This document shows, one piece after another, positions 1-8,986 of a DNA stretch of 64,000 bases. Under the pieces are notes generated by a model. It worked only from the letters and a program-made list of their open reading frames with translations, did no database searches and was not told the origin of the DNA. The translations under genes and the position numbers were made by a program. Source of the stretch: Oryzisolibacter sp. LB2S (GTDB lineage: Bacteria; Pseudomonadota; Gammaproteobacteria; Burkholderiales; Burkholderiaceae_C); assembly GCF_040732315.1 (NCBI RefSeq), contig NZ_CP160388.1, forward strand, positions 3,066,494-3,130,493, in the 5' to 3' direction. Positions within the stretch are counted from its first letter, which is position 1, and each line of letters begins with the position of its first letter.

Positions 1-1313
1 TGCAACTGAAACAACTGGGATTGGCCGCATGCCTGTTCGCCACGGGCCTGACCGCACAGGCACAGACCGAGATCCAGTGGTGGCATTCGATGACCGCCGT
101 GAACAACGAATGGGTCAACGACCTGGCCAAGGAGTTCAACGCCAGCCAGAGCGCCTACAAGGTCGTGCCGGTGTTCAAGGGCGCGTATGACGAATCCATG
201 ACGGCCGCCATTGCCGCGTTCCGCTCGGGCAATGCGCCGCACATCCTGCAGGTGTTCGAGGTCGGCACGGCCACCATGATGGCCAGCAAGGGCGCCACCG
301 TGCCCGTGGCCAAGGTCATGAAGGACGCGGGCGCGGACTTCAACCCCGCGGGCTACATCCCGGCCGTGGCCGCCTACTACACGGCGCCCAACGGCCAGAT
401 GCTGAGCTTCCCGTTCAACAGTTCGACCACGGTGTTCTATTACAACAAGGACGCCTTCAAGAAGGCCGGCCTGGACGCGAACAAGCCGCCCACCACCTGG
501 CCCGAGGTGTTCGAGGCGACCAAGAAGCTCAAGGCCAGCGGCCACAGCTGCCCGATGACGCTGGCCTGGATGGGCTGGACGCAGCTCGAGTCCTTCTCGA
601 CCTGGCACAACGTGGAATTTGCGACGCACAAGAACGGCCTGGCGGCCGATGGCTACAAGGCGCGCCTGAAGATCAACTCGCCGCTGCATGTGCGCCACAT
701 CGACGATCTCGCCAAGCTGGCCAAGAACGGCGAGTTCGTCTACAAGGGCCGCGGCTCGGCCGCGCAGGCCTCGTTCGTGTCGGGCGAGTGCGCGATGATC
801 CAGACCTCCTCGGGCTTCTACGGCGACGTGGCCAAGAACGCCAAGTTCGCCTACGGCATCACCTCCCTGCCTTACTACCCCGATGTCAAGGGCGCGCCGC
901 AGAACACCGTGATCGGCGGCGCCTCGCTGTGGGTCATGGCCGGCAAGAAGCCCGAGGAATACAAGGGCGTGGCCAGGTTCTTCGAGTTCCTGTCGCAGAC
1001 CAAGGTGCAGGCGGCCAGCCACCAGCGCACGGGCTATCTGCCCATCACCACCGCCGCCTACGACCTGACGAACAAGTCCGGCTTCTATGAGAAGCACCCC
1101 GGCACCGACGTGGCCGTGAACCAGATGGTGCGCAAGGTAACCGACAACTCGCGCGGCATCCGCCTGGGCAACTATGTGCAGATCCGCGTCATCGAGGACG
1201 AGGAAATGGAGCAGGTCTGGGCCGGCAAGAAGAGCGCCAAGGAGGCCATGGACGCCATCGTGAGCCGCGGCAACGAGCTGCTCGCCCGCTTCGAGAAGTC
1301 CTACCGGCCGTAA
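1..1313 (+). CDS. ugpB: sn-glycerol-3-phosphate ABC transporter periplasmic binding protein UgpB (5' partial by one base)
   Basis: This is the extracellular solute-binding protein that captures sn-glycerol-3-phosphate or its diesters in the periplasm and hands them to UgpAE. The protein reads as family 1 SBP: a short signal peptide (LAACLFATGLTAQAQ) is followed by TEIQWWHSM, a typical UgpB mature start, and about 415 more residues. The window opens with TGCAACTGAAACAACTGGGA, which is in frame as (A)TG-Q-L-K-Q-L-G. The true start codon is therefore most likely an ATG whose A lies one base outside the window; the TTG at 21 is internal. It is the first visible gene of ugpB-A-E-C-Q and is followed by a strong hairpin terminator. 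Function is assigned from family and operon context; the substrate was not tested. Confidence 0.93.
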   Translation, partial: QLKQLGLAACLFATGLTAQAQTEIQWWHSMTAVNNEWVNDLAKEFNASQSAYKVVPVFKGAYDESMTAAIAAFRSGNAPHILQVFEVGTATMMASKGATVPVAKVMKDAGADFNPAGYIPAVAAYYTAPNGQMLSFPFNSSTTVFYYNKDAFKKAGLDANKPPTTWPEVFEATKKLKASGHSCPMTLAWMGWTQLESFSTWHNVEFATHKNGLAADGYKARLKINSPLHVRHIDDLAKLAKNGEFVYKGRGSAAQASFVSGECAMIQTSSGFYGDVAKNAKFAYGITSLPYYPDVKGAPQNTVIGGASLWVMAGKKPEEYKGVARFFEFLSQTKVQAASHQRTGYLPITTAAYDLTNKSGFYEKHPGTDVAVNQMVRKVTDNSRGIRLGNYVQIRVIEDEEMEQVWAGKKSAKEAMDAIVSRGNELLARFEKSYRP

Positions 1314-1331
1314 GCGGCACGCCCGCCCCAC

Positions 1332-1373
1332 CCCGCCGCACGCAGGCCCCACGGGCCTGCGGCGGTTTTTTTG
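1332..1373 (+). terminator. Rho-independent terminator / attenuator between ugpB and ugpA
   Basis: GCAGGCCC and GGGCCTGC form an 8-bp perfect stem around CAC (1342-1360). Flanking CCGCC and GGCGG extend it, and a run of seven T follows at 1366-1372. It lies 20 bases after the ugpB stop and just before ugpA. It would end most transcripts after ugpB and let a minority continue, a usual way to make more binding protein than membrane components. Confidence 0.85.
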
Positions 1374-1385
1374 CATGTGACCGTC

Positions 1386-2267
1386 ATGGAAAAACGCGTA
1401 CTGTTCCGCTCCGCCTGGCTGCCCTGGGTGCTGATAGCGCCGCAGCTCCTCATCATCGGCATCTTCTTCTTCTGGCCGGCCTTTCAGGCGGTGCTGCAGT
1501 CCTTTCAGATGGAGGACGCGTTCGGCACCAGCGTGGAATGGGTGGGGCTGGACAACTTCGCGCGCCTGATCGACGACGAGTCCTACCTCAACTCCTTCCA
1601 GCGCACGGCGCTGTTCTCGGTGCTGGTGGCCGGCATAGGCATCGTGCTGGCGCTGGTGCTGGCGATCTTCGCCGACCGCATCGTGCGCTTCGCCATGATC
1701 TACAAGACGCTGCTGATCGTGCCCTACGCGATCGCGCCGGTGATCGCGGGTGTGCTCTGGGTGTTTCTGTTCTCCCCCTCGATCGGCGTCGTCACCTACG
1801 GCCTGGGCAAGCTGGGCTACCAGTGGAACCACATCATGAACGAGAACCAGGCCATGGCGCTGATCGTCATCGCCTCGGTGTGGAAGCAGATCTCCTACAA
1901 CTTCCTGTTCTTCCTCGCGGGCCTGCAGTCGATTCCGAAGGCGCTCATCGAGGCCGCCGCCATCGATGGTGCCGGCCCCTGGCGGCGCTTCTGGAACATC
2001 CAGCTGCCACTGCTCTCGCCCACCACCTTCTTCCTGCTGGTGATCAACATCGTCTACGCCTTCTTCGACACCTTCGGCATCATCGACGCCGCAACCCAGG
2101 GCGGGCCGGGCCAGTCCACCTCCATCCTGGTCTACAAGGTCTACCAGGACGGCTTCAAGGCGCTGGACCTGGGCGGCTCGGCCGCGCAGTCGGTGATCCT
2201 GATGTTCATCGTGGTGGCACTGACCGTGATCCAGTTCCGCTACGTCGAGAAAAAAGTCCAGTACTGA
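1386..2267 (+). CDS. ugpA: sn-glycerol-3-phosphate ABC transporter permease UgpA
   Basis: Inner-membrane permease (293 aa) of the UgpABCE importer. It has the binding-protein-dependent transport inner-membrane fold with about six hydrophobic segments, beginning [18 protein letters not shown]. The EAA loop that contacts the ATPase is visible at [20 protein letters not shown] (about residues 193-212). I chose the ATG at 1386 ([11 protein letters not shown]); a TTG at 1371 is in frame but lies inside the terminator T-run. It is followed 7 bases later by ugpE. Confidence 0.93.
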   Translation: MEKRVLFRSAWLPWVLIAPQLLIIGIFFFWPAFQAVLQSFQMEDAFGTSVEWVGLDNFARLIDDESYLNSFQRTALFSVLVAGIGIVLALVLAIFADRIVRFAMIYKTLLIVPYAIAPVIAGVLWVFLFSPSIGVVTYGLGKLGYQWNHIMNENQAMALIVIASVWKQISYNFLFFLAGLQSIPKALIEAAAIDGAGPWRRFWNIQLPLLSPTTFFLLVINIVYAFFDTFGIIDAATQGGPGQSTSILVYKVYQDGFKALDLGGSAAQSVILMFIVVALTVIQFRYVEKKVQY

Positions 2268-2274
2268 GGCCCCC

Positions 2275-3123
2275 ATGGTTGACCGCAATCCCTGGCTGAC
2301 GATCCTCTCGCATGCCGTGCTCATCCTGGGCGTGGCCATCGTCGCCTTCCCGCTCTACCTGGCGCTCGTCGCCTCCACGCACACGGCCAGCGCCATCGTG
2401 CAGTCGCCCATGCCGCTGCTGCCCGGCGCCCATCTCTGGGAGAACTACCAGGCGGCGCTCGTGGGCTCGGGCAAGCTCGGCTCCAACACCACGGTGGTGC
2501 GCATGATGTGGGTGAGCTTCGTCGTCGCCATCACCATCACGCTGGGCAAGATCGCCATCTCGCTCCTGTCGGCGTTCGCCATCGTGTACTTCCGCTTCCC
2601 GTTCAAGATGCTGTGCTTCTGGGCCATCTTCATCACGCTGATGCTGCCCGTGGAGGTGCGCATTCTGCCGACCTACAAGGTGGTGGCCGACCTGGGCCTG
2701 CTGAACAGCTACGCCGGCCTGTCGCTGCCCTTGATCGCCTCGGCCACGGCGACCTTTTTGTTCCGCCAGTTCTTCCTCACCGTGCCCGACGAGCTCGTGG
2801 AGGCCGCGCGCATCGACGGCGCCGGGCCCATGCGCTTCTTCAAGGACATTCTGGTGCCGCTGTCGCGTACCTCGATCGCGGCGCTGTTCGTGATCCAGTT
2901 CATCTACGGCTGGAACCAGTACCTGTGGCCGCTGCTCATGACCACGAGCGAGGACATGTACCCCGTGGTCATAGGCATCAAGCGCATGCTCGCCGGCGGC
3001 GAGGCCGCGGTGGACTGGAACATCGTCATGGCCACGGCCATCATCGCCATGCTGCCGCCCACGGCCATCGTGATCCTGATGCAGAAATGGTTCGTCAAGG
3101 GCCTGGTGGATACCGAAAAGTAA
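2275..3123 (+). CDS. ugpE: sn-glycerol-3-phosphate ABC transporter permease UgpE
   Basis: Second permease (282 aa) that pairs with UgpA in the inner membrane. It has the MalG-type permease fold with several long hydrophobic stretches and an EAA loop, [20 protein letters not shown], at about residues 175-194. It starts with [17 protein letters not shown] seven bases after ugpA. The C-terminal [10 protein letters not shown] ending is typical of carbohydrate-type permeases. Confidence 0.93.
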   Translation: MVDRNPWLTILSHAVLILGVAIVAFPLYLALVASTHTASAIVQSPMPLLPGAHLWENYQAALVGSGKLGSNTTVVRMMWVSFVVAITITLGKIAISLLSAFAIVYFRFPFKMLCFWAIFITLMLPVEVRILPTYKVVADLGLLNSYAGLSLPLIASATATFLFRQFFLTVPDELVEAARIDGAGPMRFFKDILVPLSRTSIAALFVIQFIYGWNQYLWPLLMTTSEDMYPVVIGIKRMLAGGEAAVDWNIVMATAIIAMLPPTAIVILMQKWFVKGLVDTEK

Positions 3124-3126
3124 GCC

Positions 3127-3178
3127 AAATCGCCTACCAGCGCCCTACTAACAAGCGCCAACAGCTATCAAATTCATT
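3127..3178. repeat. Comamonadaceae-type intergenic repeat, copy 1
   Basis: The stretch between ugpE and ugpC carries a CGCCCTACTAACAAGCGCC core followed by ACAGCTATCA. It matches the other short intergenic repeats in this window, which share an AGCGC...AAGCGC core and an AGCTAT tail. Function unknown. Confidence 0.6.
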
Positions 3179-3184
3179 GCAAAC

Positions 3185-4192
3185 ATGGCATCCATATCCC
3201 TCAAGAACATCATCAAGCGCTATGGCAGCGGACCCAAGGCCAACCAGGTCATCCATGGCGTGAACGCCGAGATCAAGGATGGTGAGTTCATCGTCCTCGT
3301 CGGGCCCTCGGGCTGCGGCAAGTCCACGCTCTTGCGCATGATCGCGGGCCTGGAGGAAATCACGGGCGGCGATCTGTTCATCGGCGACAGGCGCGTCAAC
3401 GATCTGGAGCCGGCCCGGCGCAACATCGCCATGGTGTTCCAGAACTACGCGCTCTACCCGCACATGAGCAACTACGACAACATGGCCTACGGCCTCAAGC
3501 TCGCGAAGGTGCCCAAGGAGGAAATTCGCCGCCGCGTGGACAAGGCCGCCCAGATCCTGGAGCTGTCGCACCTGCTCGAGCGCAAGCCGCGCGAGCTCTC
3601 GGGCGGCCAGCGCCAGCGCGTGGCCATGGGCCGTGCCATCGTGCGCGAACCCCAGGTGTTCCTGTTCGACGAACCCCTGTCCAACCTCGACGCCAAGCTG
3701 CGCGGCCAGACGCGCATCGAGATCCAGAAGCTGCACGCCGAGCTCGGCATCACCAGCCTGTTCGTCACGCACGACCAGGTCGAGGCCATGACGCTGGCGC
3801 AGCGCATGATCGTCATGAACGCTGGCAACGTGGAGCAGTTCGGCACGCCCGAGCAGGTCTACCACCAGCCGGCCTCCACCTTCGTCGCGGGCTTCATAGG
3901 CTCGCCGCCCATGAACCTGCTCAAGAGCGCGCCGGGCGGACAGCCCGGGCGCATCCTCGGCATCCGGCCCGAGCACATCGATCTGGTGGACGCGGGCGGC
4001 TGGCAGTTCCAGGTCGAGACCGTGGAGCTGCTCGGCGCCGAGCGCCTGCTCTACGGCAAGGTGGGCGGCGAAGACGTCACCGTGCGCGTCGAGGAGGGCC
4101 GCCCCTATCCGCGCGCGGGCGAGGCCACGCAGATCCTGCCGCGCGAGGACCGCCTGCACTGGTTCAACCTGGAAACCGGCAAGAGAATCTGA
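3185..4192 (+). CDS. ugpC: sn-glycerol-3-phosphate ABC transporter ATP-binding protein UgpC
   Basis: Cytoplasmic ATPase (335 aa) that energises glycerol-3-phosphate import. Visible motifs are Walker [10 protein letters not shown] (about residue 40), the Q-loop in [12 protein letters not shown], the signature [14 protein letters not shown] (about 138), Walker [13 protein letters not shown] and the switch H in [11 protein letters not shown]-terminal TOBE/OB region ([10 protein letters not shown]) follows, as in MalK/UgpC. The stop overlaps the ugpQ start (TGATG). Confidence 0.95.
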   Translation: MASISLKNIIKRYGSGPKANQVIHGVNAEIKDGEFIVLVGPSGCGKSTLLRMIAGLEEITGGDLFIGDRRVNDLEPARRNIAMVFQNYALYPHMSNYDNMAYGLKLAKVPKEEIRRRVDKAAQILELSHLLERKPRELSGGQRQRVAMGRAIVREPQVFLFDEPLSNLDAKLRGQTRIEIQKLHAELGITSLFVTHDQVEAMTLAQRMIVMNAGNVEQFGTPEQVYHQPASTFVAGFIGSPPMNLLKSAPGGQPGRILGIRPEHIDLVDAGGWQFQVETVELLGAERLLYGKVGGEDVTVRVEEGRPYPRAGEATQILPREDRLHWFNLETGKRI

Positions 4193-4974
4193 TGAACACC
4201 CCCCTGCCCCCCTGGCCCTACCCCCGCTGGATTGCCCACCGCGGCGCGGGCAAGCTCGCACCCGAGAACACCCTGGCCGCCTTCCGCCTGGGCGCGCAGC
4301 ATGGCTATCGCATGTTCGAGTGCGACGCCAAGCTCTCGAGCGACGGCGTGCTCTTTCTGCTGCATGACGCGACGCTCGAGCGCACCACCGACGGCCAGGG
4401 CCTGGCCGGCGCCCTGCCCATGGGCGCGCTCGCACAGCTCGATGCCGGCCGCTGGCATTCGCGCGCCTTCGCCGGCGAGCCCATCCCCACTCTGCAGGCG
4501 CTGGCACGCTACTGCCTGGCCAATGGCCACCACCTGAACGTCGAGATCAAGCCCACGCCGGGCCAGGAGGAGGCCACGGGCCGCGCCGTGGCCGAGCTGC
4601 TCGCACGCATCTGGCCGGCTGCGGCCGTGCCACCGCTGCTGACCTCGTTCAAGCCCGAGGCGCTGGCCGCCGCCCAGGCGACCGCACCCGAGCTGCCACG
4701 CGGCCTCCTCGTGGATCGGCTGGCCGACGCCAGCCCCAATGACGGTGCCGGCGCGGCCGGGGCGGCCGACGTGCAGACCGCCCTGCGCCTGGGCTGCCGG
4801 GCCATGGTGCTCAACCACGCGCTGTGGGACGCGGCCCTGGTCGCCCGCGTGCATGGCAGCGGCATGCGCTGCCTGAGCTACACCGTCAACGACGAATGGG
4901 CGGCCGAGCGCCTCGTGCAGCTGGGCACGGACGGCATCATCACCGACCGCGTGGACCTGTTCTCGCCGGCCTGA
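4192..4974 (+). CDS. ugpQ: glycerophosphodiester phosphodiesterase UgpQ
   Basis: Cytosolic GDPD (260 aa) that hydrolyses imported glycerophosphodiesters to glycerol-3-phosphate and an alcohol. The catalytic opening is IAHRGAGKLAPENTLAAF, with the metal-binding ECDAKLSSDGVLFLLHD and later NVEIKPT, all GDPD signatures. It is the last gene of the ugp operon and is translationally coupled to ugpC by a one-base overlap, so import and hydrolysis are made together. Confidence 0.93.
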   Translation: MNTPLPPWPYPRWIAHRGAGKLAPENTLAAFRLGAQHGYRMFECDAKLSSDGVLFLLHDATLERTTDGQGLAGALPMGALAQLDAGRWHSRAFAGEPIPTLQALARYCLANGHHLNVEIKPTPGQEEATGRAVAELLARIWPAAAVPPLLTSFKPEALAAAQATAPELPRGLLVDRLADASPNDGAGAAGAADVQTALRLGCRAMVLNHALWDAALVARVHGSGMRCLSYTVNDEWAAERLVQLGTDGIITDRVDLFSPA

Positions 4975-5000
4975 ACCGCGCGCGGGCCGACAATGCGCCC

Positions 5001-7517
5001 ATGAATCGCAGCCACTGCCCCCGCCTGACGACGGCCCCCGCCTGCCCCGCTCACCCGACCCGGCCCATGCTGCGCTGGCTCGTCGGCCTGATGCTCGCCT
5101 GGCTGCTGTGTCTGGTCGCCCAGCCCGCGGCCGCAGAGGGCCGGAGCGCACCCGGCGCCGCGGCGGTCGCGGCCGACCTGGGCAGCAGCGACGGCACACC
5201 CCTGGCCCAGGTCGATGACCTGCGCAGGCAGCTCGACGCCATACCGGCCGAACTCGACGAGCATGACGACGGGCGCGCCACGCTCGCCGACATCAACGCC
5301 ATCGGCCAGGCGGCCGAGCGCATCGTGACCCGGCGCAGCGGCGAGCTGGCCGAGCTGGACAAGCGCCTCGAAGGCCTGGGCCCGGCACCCGAGAAGGGCG
5401 CGCCCGCCGACGCCCCCGACGTGGCCGAGCAGCGCAAGGCCCTGACCCGCCAGCGCAGCGCCGTGGACGCGGAGCTCAAGCTCGCGCGGCTGGTCGCCGT
5501 CGATGCCGAGCAGCGCGGCGCCGACCTCGTGCGCCAGCGGCGTGCGCAGTTCCGCGCCGCGCTGACCATGCGCACCGAATCGCCGCTGAGCCCGAGCTTC
5601 TGGCGCAACCTGCGCAACGCCGCGCCGCGCGACGCCGCGCGCCTGCAGGCCCTGGGTGCGGACCTGCGCGCAGCCTTCGATGCCACGCTCAAGTCGCCGC
5701 AGCGCGCCAGCATGTTCGGCCACCTGGCGCTGGCGCTGCTGCTGGCACTGGCCGGGCCGTCGCTCGCCGAACGCTTGCTGATGCGCGCGCTGCCCCTGCG
5801 CCTGCCTGCGGCCAGACTGCGGCGCACGCTGCTGGCCGCCGTCGCCATCCTGACCCATGTGTTCATCATCGGCACGGCATTGCAGTTGGCCTGGAGCGCC
5901 ATCACGCTCGGGGGTGTGAGCAGCGACGCGTTGCACGCGCTGCAGCAGGCCAGCCTGCGCGCCACTATCTATGCCAGCTTCGTCGTCGCGCTGGGCCATG
6001 CCCTGTTGCTGCGCCGGCGCAGCTCCTGGCGCCTGCTGCCCATCTCCGACGACCTGGCGCGGCGCCTGAGCCCCTTTCCCTGGTGGATTGCCGGACTCTC
6101 GGCACTGGGCACCTTCATGGCCGACCTGAACGCCATCGTCGGCGTGAGCCTCTCGGCCGAGGCGCTGGTGCAGGCCCTGTTCGCGCTTCTGCTGGCACTC
6201 AACGTAGGCGCGGCCCTGGGCCATATCCGCGCCACGCCGGGGCACGGCGATACCGGCGCTGGCGCAGACGGCGCGGCGGACGCGGCCAGGGATGACGGCC
6301 GCCCTCTGTGGCTGGGCCTGATCCTCGCGGCCGCGGGTATCGCCGTGGGCGTGGCCATCGTGGCCCTGGCCCTGGGCTTCGTGGCCCTGGCGGGCACAGT
6401 GACGCGCCAGGTCGTGTGGTCGGGCGTGGTGTTTGCCTCCACCTACCTGCTGATGCAGCTGGGCGACGACCTGTGCGATGCACTGCTGTCCTCCAGGGGC
6501 AGCTTCGGCGCGCGCGTGCGCGATGTGCTGGGGCTGGAGGCGCGGCTGCTCGATCAGACGGCGGTGCTGGCCTCGGGCGTGCTGCGCGTGCTGCTGTTCT
6601 TCTACATGGGCGTCGCTCTCATGGCGCCGCTGGGCACGGACCCGGACGAACTCTTTCGCCGTGGCACCACGGTGGACCACAGCCTGCGCATTGGCGACCT
6701 CACGCTGTCGCCCCAGGCCCTGCTCACGGCCGTGGCCGTGGTGGCCGCGGGCTTTCTGGGCATCAGGCTGCTCAAGCAATGGCTGAGCGCGCGCTATTTC
6801 CCCCACACCACGCTGGAGCCGGGCATGCAAAGCTCGATCACCACGCTGCTCGGCTATGTGGGCGCGGTGATCGTGATCGCGGCGGCGCTGGCCGGCCTGG
6901 GCATCAGCGTGGAGCGCATCGCCTGGGTCGCGAGCGCGCTGTCGGTGGGCATTGGCTTTGGCCTGCAGGCCATCGTGCAGAACTTCATCTCCGGGCTCAT
7001 CCTGCTGGCCGAGCGCCCCGTGAAGGTGGGCGACTGGGTGGTGCTGGGCGACACCGAGGGCGACGTGCGCCGCGTGAACGTGCGCGCCACCGAGATCCAG
7101 CTCGCCGACCGCTCCACCGTCATCGTGCCCAACTCGGAATTCATCACCAAGACCGTGCGCAACATGACCCTGGACAGCGCCCAGGGCCGCGTGCTGCTGC
7201 GCCTGCCCGCACCGCTCGATACCGACGCACGGCGCATGCGCGAGCTCATCCTGCAGACCTTCGAGACGCACCCGGAGATCCTGCAGGCCCCCGCGCCCTC
7301 GGTGACGCTGGAGGGCGTTCAGAACGGCACGCTGACCTTTCTGGCCATAGGCTATGTGGGCAGCCCGCGCCGGGTCAGCGGCGTGAGGAGCGACATGCTG
7401 TTCGCCATCCTCGACGCGCTGCGCGGGGCCGACATGGCCCTGTCGCCGCCGGCCACCACGACGGTGTCCCCGTCCAGCGGCACTGCCGAGTCAAGCCCGC
7501 CGGCGCAGCCGGCCTGA
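5001..7517 (+). CDS. DUF3772-type large mechanosensitive ion channel (MscS family)
   Basis: Large MscS-type channel (838 aa) expected to open under membrane tension and release solutes. The N-terminus has a signal-like segment (MLRWLVGLMLAWLLCLVAQP) and a periplasmic coiled-coil region resembling DUF3772 (about residues 50-220). About ten hydrophobic segments follow. The C-terminal MscS core includes the pore helix region SALSVGIGFGLQAIVQNFIS and the beta domain VKVGDWVVLGDTEGDVRRVN. I chose ATG 5001 (MNRSHCPRL); ATG 5067 is a plausible alternative giving a cleaner signal peptide. The reading frame is open further upstream but overlaps ugpQ. Confidence 0.85.
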   Translation: MNRSHCPRLTTAPACPAHPTRPMLRWLVGLMLAWLLCLVAQPAAAEGRSAPGAAAVAADLGSSDGTPLAQVDDLRRQLDAIPAELDEHDDGRATLADINAIGQAAERIVTRRSGELAELDKRLEGLGPAPEKGAPADAPDVAEQRKALTRQRSAVDAELKLARLVAVDAEQRGADLVRQRRAQFRAALTMRTESPLSPSFWRNLRNAAPRDAARLQALGADLRAAFDATLKSPQRASMFGHLALALLLALAGPSLAERLLMRALPLRLPAARLRRTLLAAVAILTHVFIIGTALQLAWSAITLGGVSSDALHALQQASLRATIYASFVVALGHALLLRRRSSWRLLPISDDLARRLSPFPWWIAGLSALGTFMADLNAIVGVSLSAEALVQALFALLLALNVGAALGHIRATPGHGDTGAGADGAADAARDDGRPLWLGLILAAAGIAVGVAIVALALGFVALAGTVTRQVVWSGVVFASTYLLMQLGDDLCDALLSSRGSFGARVRDVLGLEARLLDQTAVLASGVLRVLLFFYMGVALMAPLGTDPDELFRRGTTVDHSLRIGDLTLSPQALLTAVAVVAAGFLGIRLLKQWLSARYFPHTTLEPGMQSSITTLLGYVGAVIVIAAALAGLGISVERIAWVASALSVGIGFGLQAIVQNFISGLILLAERPVKVGDWVVLGDTEGDVRRVNVRATEIQLADRSTVIVPNSEFITKTVRNMTLDSAQGRVLLRLPAPLDTDARRMRELILQTFETHPEILQAPAPSVTLEGVQNGTLTFLAIGYVGSPRRVSGVRSDMLFAILDALRGADMALSPPATTTVSPSSGTAESSPPAQPA

Positions 7518-7538
7518 AGATCGGCTGACTCCGTTTTT

Positions 7539-7580
7539 CATAGCTGCCAGCGCTTTACCATCAAGCGCTGCAGCCATTTT
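7539..7580. repeat. Intergenic hairpin repeat, copy 2 (possible terminator of the MscS gene)
   Basis: CAGCGCTT (7548-7555) and AAGCGCTG (7563-7570) form an 8-bp perfect stem with a 7-base loop. CATAGCTGC precedes it and GCAGCCATTTTTTACC follows. It belongs to the same family as the repeats at 3127, 15664, 16822, 45636, 46983, 57590 and 59641. The T-run suggests it also ends transcription between the convergent MscS and siderophore-interacting protein genes. Confidence 0.65.
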
Positions 7581-7590
7581 TTACCAATGG

Positions 7591-8400
7591 TCAGTTCTCG
7601 ACCAGCTCCTCATGGTGCGCCGCCATGCCGCGCTTCCAGTAGGCCGATATGCGCATGCGGCGGGGGTTCACGCCGGGGCGCGCCAACAGTTCGCGGCGCA
7701 GCGCGGCCATGTCGCCATGCTCGCCCGCGGCCCAGATGAAGCCGTCGCCCTCGGGCAGGTGCAGGTCCCGCGCCGCGCGCGCCAGGTCATCCACCCATTG
7801 CAGGTCGAGCCGCGCCGCGCTCGCGAGCGGGCGGCGATCGGCCGCATCCGCAAGCTGCACGCGCACCGTGACCGTGGTGCCGGCGGGCAGCTCGGCCAGG
7901 CGCCGCTCAATTGCGGGCAAGGCGCTCGCGTCACCGAGCAGGCAGTGCCAGGGCAGATCCGCGGGCACCACCATGCTGCCGCGCGGGCCGGCAATGCCCA
8001 GCCACTGGCCCATGGGGGCGTTGCGCGCCCATTCGGCGGCGGGGCCCCACTCGTGCAGCGCGAACTCCAGCACCAGCGTGCCCTTGGACGCATTCCAGAC
8101 CAGGGGCGTGAAGTCCCGCGCCACGGGACGCTCGCCCGCGTCGAAATGCGGGCGGCCGTCCACGAGGCGCGGCAGCAGCGGACGCTCCTGCCCGTCCACG
8201 GGAAACAGCACCTTTACATGGTCGTCAAAGCCGTCGCTGCGGAACGTCGACAGATCCGCGCCGCCCAGCGTCAGACGCAGACAGCCGGGGCTGACCACCT
8301 CACGCGACAGCAACTGCATGTGACGCGCGGCAAACGCATGGCGCACGCGCTCGACACGCCAGGCATCGGGGACGGCAGAGACTTCGGGGCTCAAGGACAT
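7591..8400 (-). CDS. siderophore-interacting protein (FAD-binding ferric-siderophore reductase, ViuB/YqjH family)
   Basis: Predicted cytoplasmic flavin-dependent ferric-chelate reductase (269 aa) that releases iron from siderophores. The N-terminal FAD-binding barrel has the family motif DDHVKVLFPV (about residues 60-69) and later RDFTPLVWN. The C-terminal SIP domain has WAAGEHGDMAALRRELL and ends RMRISAYWKRGMAAHHEELVEN, typical of the family. It diverges from a MarR regulator. A Fur-box-like site and a palindrome lie between them, so iron control is likely. No siderophore synthesis or receptor gene is adjacent. Confidence 0.88.
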   Translation of the reverse strand: MSLSPEVSAVPDAWRVERVRHAFAARHMQLLSREVVSPGCLRLTLGGADLSTFRSDGFDDHVKVLFPVDGQERPLLPRLVDGRPHFDAGERPVARDFTPLVWNASKGTLVLEFALHEWGPAAEWARNAPMGQWLGIAGPRGSMVVPADLPWHCLLGDASALPAIERRLAELPAGTTVTVRVQLADAADRRPLASAARLDLQWVDDLARAARDLHLPEGDGFIWAAGEHGDMAALRRELLARPGVNPRRMRISAYWKRGMAAHHEELVEN

Positions 8401-8420
8401 GGGACAGGGCTTCCGCTAAA

Positions 8421-8437
8421 TGTTGATTTAGTCAACA
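8421..8437. promoter_or_regulatory. palindromic operator candidate upstream of the siderophore-interacting protein
   Basis: TGTTGA (8421-8426) and TCAACA (8432-8437) are perfect inverted half-sites separated by 5 bases, 20 bases upstream of the minus-strand gene start. Size and spacing suit a MarR-family dimer, and the divergent MarR gene is the obvious candidate. The binding protein is an inference. Confidence 0.55.
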
Positions 8438-8465
8438 ATATAACGGCTCCGGCACCCCGAGTCAA

Positions 8466-8480
8466 TGACAATCATTCTCA
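8466..8480. promoter_or_regulatory. Fur box candidate
   Basis: TGACAATCATTCTCA matches the 7-1-7 Fur consensus TGATAATCATTATCA at 13 of 15 positions. It lies 10 bases before the MarR start codon and 66 bases before the siderophore-interacting protein start, so one Fur dimer pair could control both divergent genes. Confidence 0.65.
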
Positions 8481-8489
8481 TTCATCCAC

Positions 8490-8954
8490 ATGACCGCCCT
8501 GCCCCCGTCCACCGCCGACCTGCTGGATGCGCTGCACGATCTGGTGCATGCCTACCGCACACGCATGCGCACCGCGGCGCAGCGCCTGGGCTGCACGCTG
8601 CAGCCCGGCGCGCTGCGCGTGCTGTTGTTCGTCGGCCGCCAGCCGCTGTGCACGCACAAGGACCTGGTCGGCCACACCCATGCCGACAAGGCGCTGGTGG
8701 CGCGCACGCTCAATGAACTCGAGCAAGGCGGCTGGCTCGAGCGCCTGCCCCACGCCCAGGATAGGCGCAGCCGCGCGCTGCGGCTCACGCCCCAGGGCGA
8801 GGCCTTGTTCGTGCAACTGGGCGCACAGCGCTCCGCCCTGGGCCGGCAGATGCTGCAGGGCAGCGACGGCGCCGACCAGCAGCGCCTGCTCGCGCAGCTG
8901 CGGCAGATGGCGCGCAATCTCGAGGGGCCTGACGCGCAGGGCGCGCCCCGCTGA
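8490..8954 (+). CDS. MarR-family winged-helix transcriptional regulator
   Basis: Small dimeric DNA-binding regulator (154 aa). The winged helix is readable: QPGALRVLLFVGRQPLCTHKDLVGHTHADKALVARTLNELEQGGWLERL (helices 2-4), then the wing at QDRRSRALRLTPQGEALF. The C-terminal helix supports dimerisation. It diverges from the siderophore-interacting protein with a Fur-box-like site in between, so it may be an iron-controlled regulator of that gene. The ligand is unknown. Confidence 0.85.
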   Translation: MTALPPSTADLLDALHDLVHAYRTRMRTAAQRLGCTLQPGALRVLLFVGRQPLCTHKDLVGHTHADKALVARTLNELEQGGWLERLPHAQDRRSRALRLTPQGEALFVQLGAQRSALGRQMLQGSDGADQQRLLAQLRQMARNLEGPDAQGAPR

Positions 8955-8986
8955 CCCCGGCCGCCCCTGCGCCCTTCCCCGGGGAT

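Noticed and set aside
3134..4507. Long minus-strand frame (457 aa) opposite ugpC/ugpQ
   Set aside because: Arg/Ala/His-rich shadow of strongly supported plus-strand genes; high-GC codon bias keeps the opposite frame open.
4878..7271. 797-aa minus-strand frame opposite the MscS channel
   Set aside because: Low-complexity His/Gln/Ala-rich translation with no domain; mirror of a real membrane protein gene.
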